Position numbers and translations under genes: made by a program. Of a stretch of 64,000 bases of DNA, positions 16,127 through 24,069 are shown piece by piece. The notes under the pieces are model-generated. The model searched no databases and was not told the DNA's origin. It saw only the letters and a program-made list of their open reading frames with translations. Every line of letters starts with the position of its first letter. Position 1 is the first letter of the stretch. Source of the stretch: DASXYG01 sp036502625 (GTDB taxonomy: Bacteria; Actinomycetota; Actinomycetes; Streptosporangiales; Streptosporangiaceae); assembly GCA_036502625.1 (NCBI GenBank), contig DASXYG010000041.1, positions 82,426-146,425 on the forward strand, in the 5' to 3' direction.

Positions 16127-16972
16127 TCAGCGCAGCGCCAGCGCGCGGGTGCCGATGTCGAGGAACTGCACGAGCGACACGACGTCGGCGTTGTAGACGA
16201 ACCCGTGCGCGGTCTCGCCGATCGGGTAGCCGTTCTGCCGGGCGTAGGACTGCATGTGCGGCGGCAGCTCGCTCGACATGGCGAACAGCGTCCGGGCGTA
16301 CGCGTCGGGCAGGCCGGCGTCGGAGTCGGGGAACGTCACCGGGGAGCCGCCGGCGTCGGAGACGTGCAGGTTGAACAGCAGCGCCTCGCCGTCGTCGGTG
16401 CCGAGCAGCCGCAGTTCGTCGGCCACCGCGACCGGGTCGCCGTCGTTGGCCTCGCCGTCGGTCAGGTTCAACACGATGGGCGGGAACCCGCGCGGATGCT
16501 GGGTGATCCACTCCGCGACCAGCGCCTTCGCCTCGGCCAGCGCCTGGCACATGGGCGTGGCGCCGTTGGCGACGGGCTCGATCCACACGGGGAACTGGGT
16601 GGTCACCTCGACGAGCCCGCCCGCGCCGTCCGGCTCCTTCTTGACCCGCTCCTCCAGCCGCAGCGGGTGGTCGGCCAGCTCGCTGATCGGCACGAGCCGC
16701 CGCCCGGCGAGGTCGCCGCCGAGCGCGGGCGCCGCGGACCGCGCGCCGTAGCCGATCACCGCGACGTGGAAGTAGTCGCGGACGCCCTCCTCCTTGGCGC
16801 ACTTGATCGCGATCTCCGTGAGCAGCCGGTTCAGGGCGTCCGCCACGACCTCGTGCTTGCGGGCGGTGACCCCGCCGGACCCGCCGATCGGATCGACCAT
16901 GGAGGCCGACTGGTCGACCAGGAAGATGAAACAGGACGGATTGGCGCGGCTGATCTCCGCCTGATATGTCAC
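16127..16972 (-). CDS. TerY-like von Willebrand factor A domain protein
   Basis: A 281-residue single vWA domain. The metal-ion-dependent adhesion site is complete: DQSAS near residue 19, Thr in NGATPM, and Asp in NLTDGEAND. The sequence VTYQAEISRANPSCFIFLVD matches TerY proteins of tellurite-resistance and related loci. Such domains bind a partner through the metal; here the partners are likely the phosphatase and kinase encoded downstream. GTG at 16972 is the best start; the frame stays open further upstream to a weaker GTG at 17116. First gene of the three-gene operon. Confidence 0.88.
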   Translation of the reverse strand: MTYQAEISRANPSCFIFLVDQSASMVDPIGGSGGVTARKHEVVADALNRLLTEIAIKCAKEEGVRDYFHVAVIGYGARSAAPALGGDLAGRRLVPISELADHPLRLEERVKKEPDGAGGLVEVTTQFPVWIEPVANGATPMCQALAEAKALVAEWITQHPRGFPPIVLNLTDGEANDGDPVAVADELRLLGTDDGEALLFNLHVSDAGGSPVTFPDSDAGLPDAYARTLFAMSSELPPHMQSYARQNGYPIGETAHGFVYNADVVSLVQFLDIGTRALALR

Positions 16973-16994
16973 GCGCGCTCCTAGATGTGTTGGC

Positions 16995-17016
16995 CCAGGG
17001 GGCGCGACCCCCCTGG
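16995..17016. repeat. GC hairpin upstream of TerY-P operon
   Basis: CCAGGGGG (16995-17002) and CCCCCTGG (17009-17016) pair perfectly around a CGCGAC loop, 22 bases upstream of the vWA start, inside the expected 5' leader. Hairpins of this composition are dispersed in many actinomycete genomes, so it may be a repeat element rather than a specific control site. Confidence 0.45.
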
Positions 17017-17178
17017 AACCCCCAACGTGCGGTGTCGCGGTCACGCGAGACCGCATGCCGGTCCGGGTGGTTGCCGGGTGGCCACGCGGTAGCACTCTCA
17101 GCGAACTGCGGGGCACCGAGTCTACGAGCAGCCGGTCACGGGTGCGCGTCCATCGCGTACGGGCGGCATAGCGATTCC

Positions 17179-17206
17179 TTGACTGCCGTCACGCGGGCGC
17201 TACTGT
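17179..17206 (+). promoter_or_regulatory. Sigma-70-like promoter of CoA ligase
   Basis: TTGACT at 17179-17184 and TACTGT at 17201-17206, 16 bp apart, form a near-consensus vegetative promoter. Transcription would start about 17213, leaving a leader of about 29 bases before the GAGGA ribosome site and ATG at 17242. Confidence 0.55.
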
Positions 17207-17241
17207 ATGGATCACCGGTCACGGCCGCGACGAGGACGCCC

Positions 17242-18873
17242 ATGCAGACCAGTCCCACAGCGCACGTCGACACCTTCGCCCGAGATCATCGGCCGCCACC
17301 CGAACGCCGGCCCGATCTCCTGCTCTCGCTGCCTGAACTGCGCTACCCGCCCACGCTGAACTGCGCGGCCGAGCTCCTCGACGCGACGATCGCCCGCCAC
17401 GGCCCCGACCGCACCGCGCTGCTCGGCGAGGGCCCCGGCTACGCCATCTCCTGGACGTACGGCGAGCTGCGCGACCAGGCCGCGCGCATCGCCCGCGTGC
17501 TGGTCGACGACCTCGGCGTGGTGCCGGGCAACCGGGTGCTGCTGCGCGGCCCCAACTCGCCGTGGCTCGGCGCCTGCTGGCTGGCGATCATCTCCGCGGG
17601 CGCCATCGTCGTCCCGGTCGTCCCCGTCCTGCGCGCCGCCGAGCTGCGCACGATCGCCGGCATCGCGCACGTCACCCACGCCCTCTGCGACGAACGCAGC
17701 CTCGACGACCTGGTGAAGGCCGAGATCCCCGGCCTGTCGACCACGTCCTTCGGCGTCGGCACCGGCCCGGACGACGGCGGGCTCCAGCGGCTCGCGGCCG
17801 CGAAACCGCCGGAGTTCACCCCGGTCGCCACCGCGTCCGACGACGTCTGCATGATCGCCTTCACGTCCGGCACCACCGGGCGCCCGAAGGGCTGCATGCA
17901 CGCCCACCGCGACGTCCTCGCCATCGCCGACACGTTCTCCGCGCACGTCCTCAAGCCGCGGCCGGACGACGTCTTCACCGGCAGCCCGCCGCTGTCGTTC
18001 ACGTACGGCCTCGGCGGCGCGCTGGTGTTCCCGCTGCGCGCCGGCGCCGCCAGCCTGCTGCTCGCCCGCGCCACCCCGGACGCCCTGCCCGCCGCGATCG
18101 CCAGGCACGGCGTGACGGTGCTGTTCACCGCCCCCACGGCGTACCGCGCCATCCTCGCCAACCCGGGCCCGCCGGGCGCCATGACGACGCTGCGCCGCTG
18201 CGTGTCGGCCGGGGAGAAGCTGCCGCGCGCCGTATGGGACGACTGGCACACGGCGTTCGGCGTGAAGATCATCGACGGCATCGGCTCGACCGAGATGCTG
18301 CACATCTTCATCGGCTCGGCCGACGACGACATCCGCCCCGGCTCCACCGGCCGCCCGGTGCCCGGCTACGAGGCCCGCGTCGTCGACGACACCGGCGCCG
18401 AGGTGCCCGACGGCGAACCCGGCCGGCTGGCCGTACGCGGCCCGACCGGCTGCCACTACCTCGACGACCCCCGCCAGGCCGACTACGTGCGCGACGGCTG
18501 GAACCTCACCGGCGACACCTACGTCCGCGACGCCGACGGCTACTTCTGGTACCAGGCGCGCTCCGACGACATGATCATCTCCTCCGGCTACAACATCGCC
18601 GGGCCGGAGGTGGAGGAGGCGCTGATGCGCCATCCGGACGTCGCGGAGGTCGCGGTGGTCGGCGTTCCCGACGCCGCGCGCGGGCAGATCGTCGCGGCGT
18701 TCGTGGTGCTGCGCGACCCGGCGTCGGCGTCGGAGGACAAGAAGCGCGAGCTCCAGGACTTCGCGAAGGGCGAGATCGCGCCGTACAAGTACCCGCGCGC
18801 GGTGGAGTTCGCCGAGGCGCTGCCGCGCACCCCGACCGGGAAGCTCCAGCGCTACCGTCTCCGGCCGGGCTGA
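17242..18873 (+). CDS. Benzoate / 2-aminobenzoate-type CoA ligase
   Basis: A 543-residue ANL-superfamily adenylate-forming ligase. The phosphate loop is TSGTTGRPKG (about 210-219), the A5 motif DGIGSTEM (about 346-353), the A8 hinge YFWYQARSDDMIISSGYNI region follows (about 435-452), and PTGKLQR near the end holds the lysine that drives adenylation. The sequence most resembles the benzoate/anthranilate-CoA ligase branch, which activates aromatic acids with ATP and CoA. It has its own promoter and no operon partner. The substrate could also be another aryl or branched acid. Confidence 0.83.
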   Translation: MQTSPTAHVDTFARDHRPPPERRPDLLLSLPELRYPPTLNCAAELLDATIARHGPDRTALLGEGPGYAISWTYGELRDQAARIARVLVDDLGVVPGNRVLLRGPNSPWLGACWLAIISAGAIVVPVVPVLRAAELRTIAGIAHVTHALCDERSLDDLVKAEIPGLSTTSFGVGTGPDDGGLQRLAAAKPPEFTPVATASDDVCMIAFTSGTTGRPKGCMHAHRDVLAIADTFSAHVLKPRPDDVFTGSPPLSFTYGLGGALVFPLRAGAASLLLARATPDALPAAIARHGVTVLFTAPTAYRAILANPGPPGAMTTLRRCVSAGEKLPRAVWDDWHTAFGVKIIDGIGSTEMLHIFIGSADDDIRPGSTGRPVPGYEARVVDDTGAEVPDGEPGRLAVRGPTGCHYLDDPRQADYVRDGWNLTGDTYVRDADGYFWYQARSDDMIISSGYNIAGPEVEEALMRHPDVAEVAVVGVPDAARGQIVAAFVVLRDPASASEDKKRELQDFAKGEIAPYKYPRAVEFAEALPRTPTGKLQRYRLRPG

Positions 18874-18880
18874 GTTTGTG

Positions 18881-18915
18881 GTCCGGGCGGGCGGCCGTCA
18901 TACGCCCACCCGGAC
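18881..18915. terminator. Convergent-gene hairpin
   Basis: GTCCGGG (18881-18887) and CCCGGAC (18909-18915) pair, with an inner GGGC/GCCC stem, between the CoA ligase and the convergent HATPase gene. There is no T-run, as is usual in actinomycetes. Likely terminates both directions. Confidence 0.45.
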
Positions 18916-18926
18916 AATATGTGTGG

Positions 18927-19475
18927 TCAGGTACAAGCCGTGGATGAGCAGTGGAACAGCGCCCACACGACCTTTCCGCCGTCGGCCAGCCGGGACCATC
19001 CCCAGCGCCGGCTGAACGACGCGACCAACTGCAGCCCCCGGCCGGCTTCGGCCTCTCCTCCGGGGGACCTTTCGATGGGGGCCTCGCCGCTCGCGTCCTC
19101 GACCATACAGATCACGTTGGCCCCCCTCCTGGCCAGCGTGAGCCTGATCGGATTCACGGAATCCGAGAGGTTCGAGTCGTCGGGTGCGGCTTCATAGCGC
19201 GCGGCGAGGCCATGGCTCAGCGCGTTGGTGACCAACTCCGACACGACGAGTTCCACGTCGTCCCTGAGCTCCGGCATGCCCCACTCGCACAGCGTCGTGG
19301 CGCTGAACCGGCGTGCGCAGGAGACCGACGCGCGACTTGGTGTCAGCGGGCAGCTCGCCTTAGCGGGGTCGCCACGCAGCATCACGTCGAGCGGATCGGC
19401 CGACCGCACGTCATGAGCGGGAACGGGGCCGGGGAGCGGCGCGCCGGAACCGCCCGCGGACGGTTCGACCGTCAT
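18927..19475 (-). CDS. HATPase-fold anti-sigma-factor-like protein
   Basis: A 182-residue single-domain GHKL ATPase of the SpoIIAB/RsbW type. LVVSELVTNALSHG is the N-box with Mg-ligand Asn, ICMVEDASGEAP the G1 region, and GRGLQLVASFSRRWGW the G2 motif. ATG at 19475 (MTVEPSAGG) is preferred; a longer frame to 19649 has low-complexity extra residues. It is divergent from the XRE regulator, the arrangement seen in WhiJ/AbaA-like actinomycete loci that tune development or antibiotic production. Partner sigma factor is not visible. Confidence 0.82.
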   Translation of the reverse strand: MTVEPSAGGSGAPLPGPVPAHDVRSADPLDVMLRGDPAKASCPLTPSRASVSCARRFSATTLCEWGMPELRDDVELVVSELVTNALSHGLAARYEAAPDDSNLSDSVNPIRLTLARRGANVICMVEDASGEAPIERSPGGEAEAGRGLQLVASFSRRWGWSRLADGGKVVWALFHCSSTACT

Positions 19476-19522
19476 CGTGGGTGCCGCGAATCCGGCCGCT
19501 TGCAGAGCCCTGTTGCCAGAAT

Positions 19523-19578
19523 GCACGTGCGTTATCCTGCTCTTCGTACTGTGCGGATGCAAGCGCTTCTGCACGTGC
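19523..19578. promoter_or_regulatory. Paired GCACGTGC palindromes in XRE/HATPase gap
   Basis: The perfect 8-bp palindrome GCACGTGC occurs at 19523-19530 and again at 19571-19578 within the 197-bp divergent gap. Two identical sites 48 bp apart suggest cooperative operator sites for the XRE protein; binding is inferred. Confidence 0.35.
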
Positions 19579-19672
19579 ATTTGGTCCGTGCATCCATCTC
19601 CGCGGGTTATCTCCCCTAAAGGGCGATGTGGTGGCAAGCTGGTGAGCACGACCCGACAGAGAGGTAGGAGAC

Positions 19673-20539
19673 GTGTCCATTGTCCGGCCGGGTACCGGCT
19701 CGACCGTGCGGCGGATGCTGGTCGGCGCCCAGTTGCGGCGGCTCCGGGACAACCGGGGCATCTCGCGCGAGGAGGCCGGCTACACGATCCGTGCGTCAGA
19801 GTCGAAGATCAGCCGACTCGAACTGGGCCGCGTCAGTTTCAAGGCCCGCGACGTAAACGATCTTCTGCTCTTTTACGGGATCAACAGCCCGGACGAACGC
19901 GAGGCCATTGTCCGGCTGGCCGAGGAGGCCAATGAGCCCGGATGGTGGCACGACTTCAATGACCTTCTCCCCGGCTGGTTCGAGACCTATGTCGGATTGG
20001 AAGAGGCCGCGCAGCTAATTCGAACGTATGAAGTGCAGTTCGTGCCCGGCCTGCTCCAGACCGAGGAATACGCGCGCGCCGTGAACACCCTCGGCCACAC
20101 CGACGCGAAGACCGACGAGATCGAACGCCGCGTGAGCCTGCGCATGCGCAGGCAGGGGCGTCTCGACGAACCCGACGGGCCGCGGCTGTGGGCGGTCGTC
20201 GACGAAGCGGCGCTGTGGCGGCCGATCGGCGGTGACACCGTCATGCGCGGCCAGCTCGAGCACCTGATCGACATCGCGAAGCAGCCGGGCATCACGCTGC
20301 AGGTGATGCCGTTCCGGTTCGGCGGCCACTCCGCCGAGGGCGGCGCGTTCACGATCCTGCGCTACGCGGAGTCCGAGCTGCCGGACATCGTGTACGTCGA
20401 GCAGTTGACCAGCGCCCACTACATGGACAAGCGGTCCGACGTCGACCCGTACATGGTCGCCATCGAGCGGCTGTGCATCGACGCCGCCAAGCCGGACGAC
20501 TCCATCAAGATCATCGAGAACGTCATCAGCCAGACCTGA
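19673..20539 (+). CDS. XRE-family regulator with DUF5753 domain (WhiJ-like)
   Basis: A 288-residue protein. The N-terminal helix-turn-helix (LRRLRDNRGISREEAGYTI then ASESKISRLELG, about 22-53) is followed by the DUF5753 domain, marked by VQFVPGLLQTEEYARAV and LQVMPFRFGGH. This is the WhiJ/BldB-neighbourhood group abundant in actinomycetes, which normally works with a divergently encoded HATPase, present here, and a small DUF397 protein, absent here. The start is GTG at 19673 with a GTAGGAG-type ribosome site. It probably represses its own divergent promoter. Confidence 0.88.
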   Translation: MSIVRPGTGSTVRRMLVGAQLRRLRDNRGISREEAGYTIRASESKISRLELGRVSFKARDVNDLLLFYGINSPDEREAIVRLAEEANEPGWWHDFNDLLPGWFETYVGLEEAAQLIRTYEVQFVPGLLQTEEYARAVNTLGHTDAKTDEIERRVSLRMRRQGRLDEPDGPRLWAVVDEAALWRPIGGDTVMRGQLEHLIDIAKQPGITLQVMPFRFGGHSAEGGAFTILRYAESELPDIVYVEQLTSAHYMDKRSDVDPYMVAIERLCIDAAKPDDSIKIIENVISQT

Positions 20540-20630
20540 GACGTACCGATATCGCCCATCTCGCCTCGGAACCGCCCATGATCCGGCCATACTGGGCAGC
20601 CGCAGCACACCCGAGCACGAGGACGTGATC

Positions 20631-20876
20631 ATGAGCGCGGACAACGAGACGGGCGGCATGGACCACACGCGGAACGCCGACGGCAGCGTCACGGCGTCGT
20701 TCGACATCGACGGCGACGGCAAGCCGGAGACGGTCACGGCGCGCCGCGTCGAGATGGCCGACGGCACCGACGCGATCGAGCTCGACCTGAACTCCGACGG
20801 CGTGGTCGACGCGATCGCCGTCGACGAGAACAACGACGGCCGCATCGACATCGACGAGGTGCGCCCCGCGGAGTGA
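20631..20876 (+). CDS. Small acidic protein with EF-hand-like DxDxDG repeats
   Basis: An 81-residue, strongly acidic protein. Three calcium-loop-like motifs are visible: DIDGDGKPE (about residue 24), DLNSDGVVD (about 53) and ENNDGRIDIDE (about 66). No signal peptide or membrane segment is present, so it is likely cytoplasmic. ATG at 20631 has GAGGA seven bases upstream. It occupies the place where a DUF397 gene usually follows a WhiJ-like XRE gene, 91 bp downstream. Calcium binding is a reasonable guess from the loops but unproven. Confidence 0.72.
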   Translation: MSADNETGGMDHTRNADGSVTASFDIDGDGKPETVTARRVEMADGTDAIELDLNSDGVVDAIAVDENNDGRIDIDEVRPAE

Positions 20877-20949
20877 CGGCGTTTCGGCGGTGCGGGGCGG
20901 GTCACATCTCCCGGTGACCCGCGTTCCCGAGCCCGTCTGGAGACTGCCG

Positions 20950-21603
20950 ATGCCCGCTCCGCGTCATCCGCACCGGCGCGTGGCCGCGCGCGGCGCCGCG
21001 CTCCTCGCCGTACCGCTGTCCCTGGCCTGCGTGAGCGGCTGCGTCAGCGGCGGCCCCAACGCGGCGGCCTCGCCGACGGCGCCGTCGTCCACGGCGTCCA
21101 CAGCGTCCACAGGGTCCTCGGCCGCGTCGTCGGCACCCGCGCGGGTGGTCGTGCCGGACCTCGGCGGCGTGAACGCGGCCATGGCGCGCGACCAGCTCTC
21201 ACGGCGCGGGCTGAAGAAGATCACGTTCGCGTCCGCCGAGCCCGGTGTGCGGTTCGTGGTCCAGTCGGCCGACTGGCACGTCACCAAGCAGTCGGCGGCG
21301 CCCGGCCGTACGGCGCCCGCCGACGGCAGGATCACGCTGGACGTCCGCAAGGGCGTGGGCGCCGGCGGATCGCCGCCGTCCGGATCGGCCACCATGCCGG
21401 ACGTCCTGGGCAAGGACGGCTCGGCCGCGCTCGCCGTGCTGAAGAAGGCGGGCTGTTGGAAGGCCGTCCTCGGGTCGGTCGACCCCGCGCACCAGATGGT
21501 CATCAACCCGTCCGACTGGCGGGTGACGAAGCAGCTCGTACCGCCCGGCCGGAGGTTCGACCCGAACTCCGTGGTGGTCCTGGCCGTACGGAAACCGGGC
21601 TGA
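20950..21603 (+). CDS. Lipoprotein with two PASTA-like domains
   Basis: A 217-residue secreted lipoprotein. A basic N-terminus and hydrophobic stretch lead to lipobox VSGC (a second cysteine four residues earlier fits less well). After a Ser/Thr/Ala-rich linker there are two PASTA-like repeats: VVVPDLGGVNAAMARDQLS through ITLDVRKG, and TMPDVLGKDGSAALAVLKK through VVLAVRKPG. PASTA domains bind muropeptides or beta-lactams in kinases and PBPs; here they are displayed without a catalytic domain. It ends three bases before the convergent acyl-CoA dehydrogenase gene. Confidence 0.83.
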   Translation: MPAPRHPHRRVAARGAALLAVPLSLACVSGCVSGGPNAAASPTAPSSTASTASTGSSAASSAPARVVVPDLGGVNAAMARDQLSRRGLKKITFASAEPGVRFVVQSADWHVTKQSAAPGRTAPADGRITLDVRKGVGAGGSPPSGSATMPDVLGKDGSAALAVLKKAGCWKAVLGSVDPAHQMVINPSDWRVTKQLVPPGRRFDPNSVVVLAVRKPG

Positions 21604-21606
21604 CGG

Positions 21607-22755
21607 TCAGCTCAGGCCGCCGCGCTTGACGAGCTGGCGGGCGATGACGTCCTTCTGGATCTCGTTGGTGCCCTCGCCGACGATCATCAGGGGCGCGTCG
21701 CGGAAGTAGCGCTCCACGTCGAACTCCGTGGAGTAGCCGTAGCCGCCGTGGATGCGGACGGCGTTCAGCGCGACCTCCATGGCGGTCTCCGAGGCGAACA
21801 GCTTCGCCATGCCGGCCTCCATGTCCGACCGGTCGCCCGCGTCGAAGCGCTCGGCGGCGTGCCGGACGATCTGCTGGGACGCGGTGACCTTGGTGGCCAT
21901 GTCGGCGAGCATGCCGCCGACGGCCTGGTGCTTCCAGATCGGCTTGCCGAAGCTCTCCCGCTGCTGGGCGTACTTCAGCGCGTCCTCGAACGCCGCGCGC
22001 GCCACGCCGACGGCGCGGGACGCGACCTGGATGCGGCCGGTCTCCAGGCCCTTCATCATCTGCCCGAAGCCGTTGCCCTCGTCCTCGCCGAGCAGCGCGT
22101 CGGCGGGCACGCGGCAGTCGTCGAAGACCAGCTCGCAGCTCTCCACGCCCTTGTAGCCGAGCTTCGGCAGGTCGCGGGAGACGGTGAAGCCGGGGACCTT
22201 CTCGACCAGCAGGATGCTGATGCCGCGGTGCGCGGGCGCGGCCTGCGGGTCGGTCTTGCAGAGCAGCGCGACCAGGTCGGAGCGGCGCGCGTTGGTGATC
22301 CACGTCTTCGAGCCGTTGATCACGTAGTCGGCTCCGTCGCGGCGGGCGGTCGTCCGCAGCGCCTGGAGGTCCGAGCCGCCGCCGGGCTCGGTGAGGGCCA
22401 TCGTCGCGCGCACCTCGCCGGTGGCCATCCGCGGGAGGTACGTCCGCCGCTGCTCCTCCGTGCCGTAGTTCAGCAGCAGCTTGGAGACCACCGTGTGGCC
22501 GCCCATCGCGCCGGCGAGGCTCATCCAGCCGCGCGACAGCTCCTCGGTGACCTGGGCGTAGCAGGGCGTGGAGACCTCGGCCTCGCCGTACGGCTCGGGG
22601 ATCGCCAGGCCGAAGATGCCCATTGCCTTCATCTGGTCGATGAGCTTCTCGGGGTACGTGTTCGCGTGCTCCAGCTCGCGTACGACGGGGCGGACCTCGC
22701 GGTCCACGAACTCGCGCACGGTCTCGACGATCGCGCGCTCTTCTGCGCTGAGCAT
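21607..22755 (-). CDS. Acyl-CoA dehydrogenase
   Basis: A 382-residue FAD enzyme with the usual three-part ACAD fold. MALTEPGGGSD is the FAD/substrate signature, KTWITNA the flavin contact, and IVGEGTNEIQ near the end carries the catalytic glutamate. It introduces a double bond alpha-beta to the thioester and passes electrons to ETF. ATG at 22755 follows GGAG at good spacing. The MmgE/PrpD gene is 8 bp upstream on the same strand, so the two form an operon for a branched or short acyl-CoA. Substrate length cannot be read from sequence. Confidence 0.9.
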   Translation of the reverse strand: MLSAEERAIVETVREFVDREVRPVVRELEHANTYPEKLIDQMKAMGIFGLAIPEPYGEAEVSTPCYAQVTEELSRGWMSLAGAMGGHTVVSKLLLNYGTEEQRRTYLPRMATGEVRATMALTEPGGGSDLQALRTTARRDGADYVINGSKTWITNARRSDLVALLCKTDPQAAPAHRGISILLVEKVPGFTVSRDLPKLGYKGVESCELVFDDCRVPADALLGEDEGNGFGQMMKGLETGRIQVASRAVGVARAAFEDALKYAQQRESFGKPIWKHQAVGGMLADMATKVTASQQIVRHAAERFDAGDRSDMEAGMAKLFASETAMEVALNAVRIHGGYGYSTEFDVERYFRDAPLMIVGEGTNEIQKDVIARQLVKRGGLS

Positions 22756-22763
22756 GGTCACTC

Positions 22764-23960
22764 CTACGGAAGCTGCGCACGCAGCAGGTCGGGGGCGTCG
22801 GTCCAGGTCAGCGCCGACACGACGGGCGCGAGATCGCCGACGCAGTCGGTGAGCTTGGCGGCCAGCTCGGTGTCCGTGGGCGGGCGGCCAGGGGAGCCGG
22901 GCGGCAGCTTCAGGGTGGTCGTACGGGTCGAGCCGTCGCGCAGCCGTACGCCGACCGTCGCGTCGCCGGCGAGCAGCCAGTCGCCGCCGTCCTCGGTGGT
23001 GACGTCGACCCGCTCGACGAGTTCGCGCGCGGCGTCGCGGCGTACGGCGTCGTCGGTGAACGCGGCGAACCCCGGGTGCTCATCGAGGACCGCGGCGGCC
23101 AGCGCGTACTCCAGGCTGAACTTGCCCTGGAGGCCGGTGTCGGGGCGGTGGTGGATCAGCGGGAGGATCGTGCCCTCCTGGGTGGTGATCGTGATCCGGT
23201 CGACGGAGTCCGGCGTGACGTCGGTGAGGTCGGTGAGGTCGCGCATCGCGGCGATCGGCCGCTGCATCGCGTAGCAGCAGGGGTAGATCTTGATGGCGAG
23301 GCCGCCGGGGACCGCGGGTCCGGAGAGGTCGAGCCGGTCCGCGCGGCCGCCGACCAGCCCGAGCCACTGGTCGAGCGCGGTGGGGTCGGCGGTGGCGCCC
23401 GCGGCGGCCAGCCGGGCGGCGCGCAGGCCCGCGTCGGCGGCGAACCCGACCTGCAGCGACTTCCCCGACGTGCCGAACGCGCGCTGCACGCCGCCGGCCG
23501 CGGGGATGGCCAGCGCCATGGCGCGCGCCACGCCCTCGGCGTCCAGGCCGAGCGCGACGGCGGCGCCGGCCGCGGCCGCCGGGGCGCCCGCCGTACAGGT
23601 CGCGTGCCAGCCGCTGGAGTAGTGGTCCCAGCCGAGCGCCATGCCGAGCCGCGCCATCACCCCGGCCGCGGCGAGGTAGGCGCGCGCGTCGCCGCCGGCG
23701 GCCAGCACGGTCGGCACGCACACCACGCTGATGTGCGTCGTCGACTCCATGTGCAGGTCGTCGAAGTCGAGCACGTGGCCGAGCGCGGCCCACCGCGCGG
23801 CCTCGGGCAGCGACGCGGTCAGCTTCCCGACGGGGTCCTCGCGGGCGGCGAGGGTGACGGCGACGGTGTCGCGCAGCGAACGGCCGGCGAGCGCCAGGTC
23901 GTCCGGCGCGGGGTCCAGCTCGACGGCCCAGCGGGCCAGGTCATCGGCGAGTCCGGTCAC
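22764..23960 (-). CDS. MmgE/PrpD family protein
   Basis: A 398-residue member of the 2-methylcitrate dehydratase / cis-aconitate decarboxylase (IRG1) superfamily. Family features include HVLDFDDLHMESTTHIS, HYSSGWHATCTAG and KIYPCCYAMQRPIAAM. GTG at 23960 has GGAGGATC right upstream and is preferred over an extended frame to 24017. First gene of a unit with the acyl-CoA dehydrogenase. Family members act on methylcitrate, aconitate or itaconate-type acids, which would suit a C5/C6 dicarboxylate pathway with the lyase and CoA-transferase genes at 31-36 kb, but this link is inference. Confidence 0.85.
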   Translation of the reverse strand: MTGLADDLARWAVELDPAPDDLALAGRSLRDTVAVTLAAREDPVGKLTASLPEAARWAALGHVLDFDDLHMESTTHISVVCVPTVLAAGGDARAYLAAAGVMARLGMALGWDHYSSGWHATCTAGAPAAAAGAAVALGLDAEGVARAMALAIPAAGGVQRAFGTSGKSLQVGFAADAGLRAARLAAAGATADPTALDQWLGLVGGRADRLDLSGPAVPGGLAIKIYPCCYAMQRPIAAMRDLTDLTDVTPDSVDRITITTQEGTILPLIHHRPDTGLQGKFSLEYALAAAVLDEHPGFAAFTDDAVRRDAARELVERVDVTTEDGGDWLLAGDATVGVRLRDGSTRTTTLKLPPGSPGRPPTDTELAAKLTDCVGDLAPVVSALTWTDAPDLLRAQLP

Positions 23961-24069
23961 GGCGATCCTCCAACGAGCCGACGGGGATCCGGTGGTCAGA
24001 TACTGTACGTCAACCAAAATATAAAATACACTCCGCCATGGTCACCCCCGGCTTCGAAGGCAGGAGAGC

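Noticed and set aside
16995..17016. Intrinsic terminator for an upstream gene
   Set aside because: It lies between divergent genes, so nothing is there to terminate; more likely a leader hairpin or dispersed repeat.
20890..20949. Upstream extension of the PASTA lipoprotein to 20890
   Set aside because: The extension puts extra residues before the signal peptide; ATG at 20950 gives a normal basic N-terminus and lipobox.
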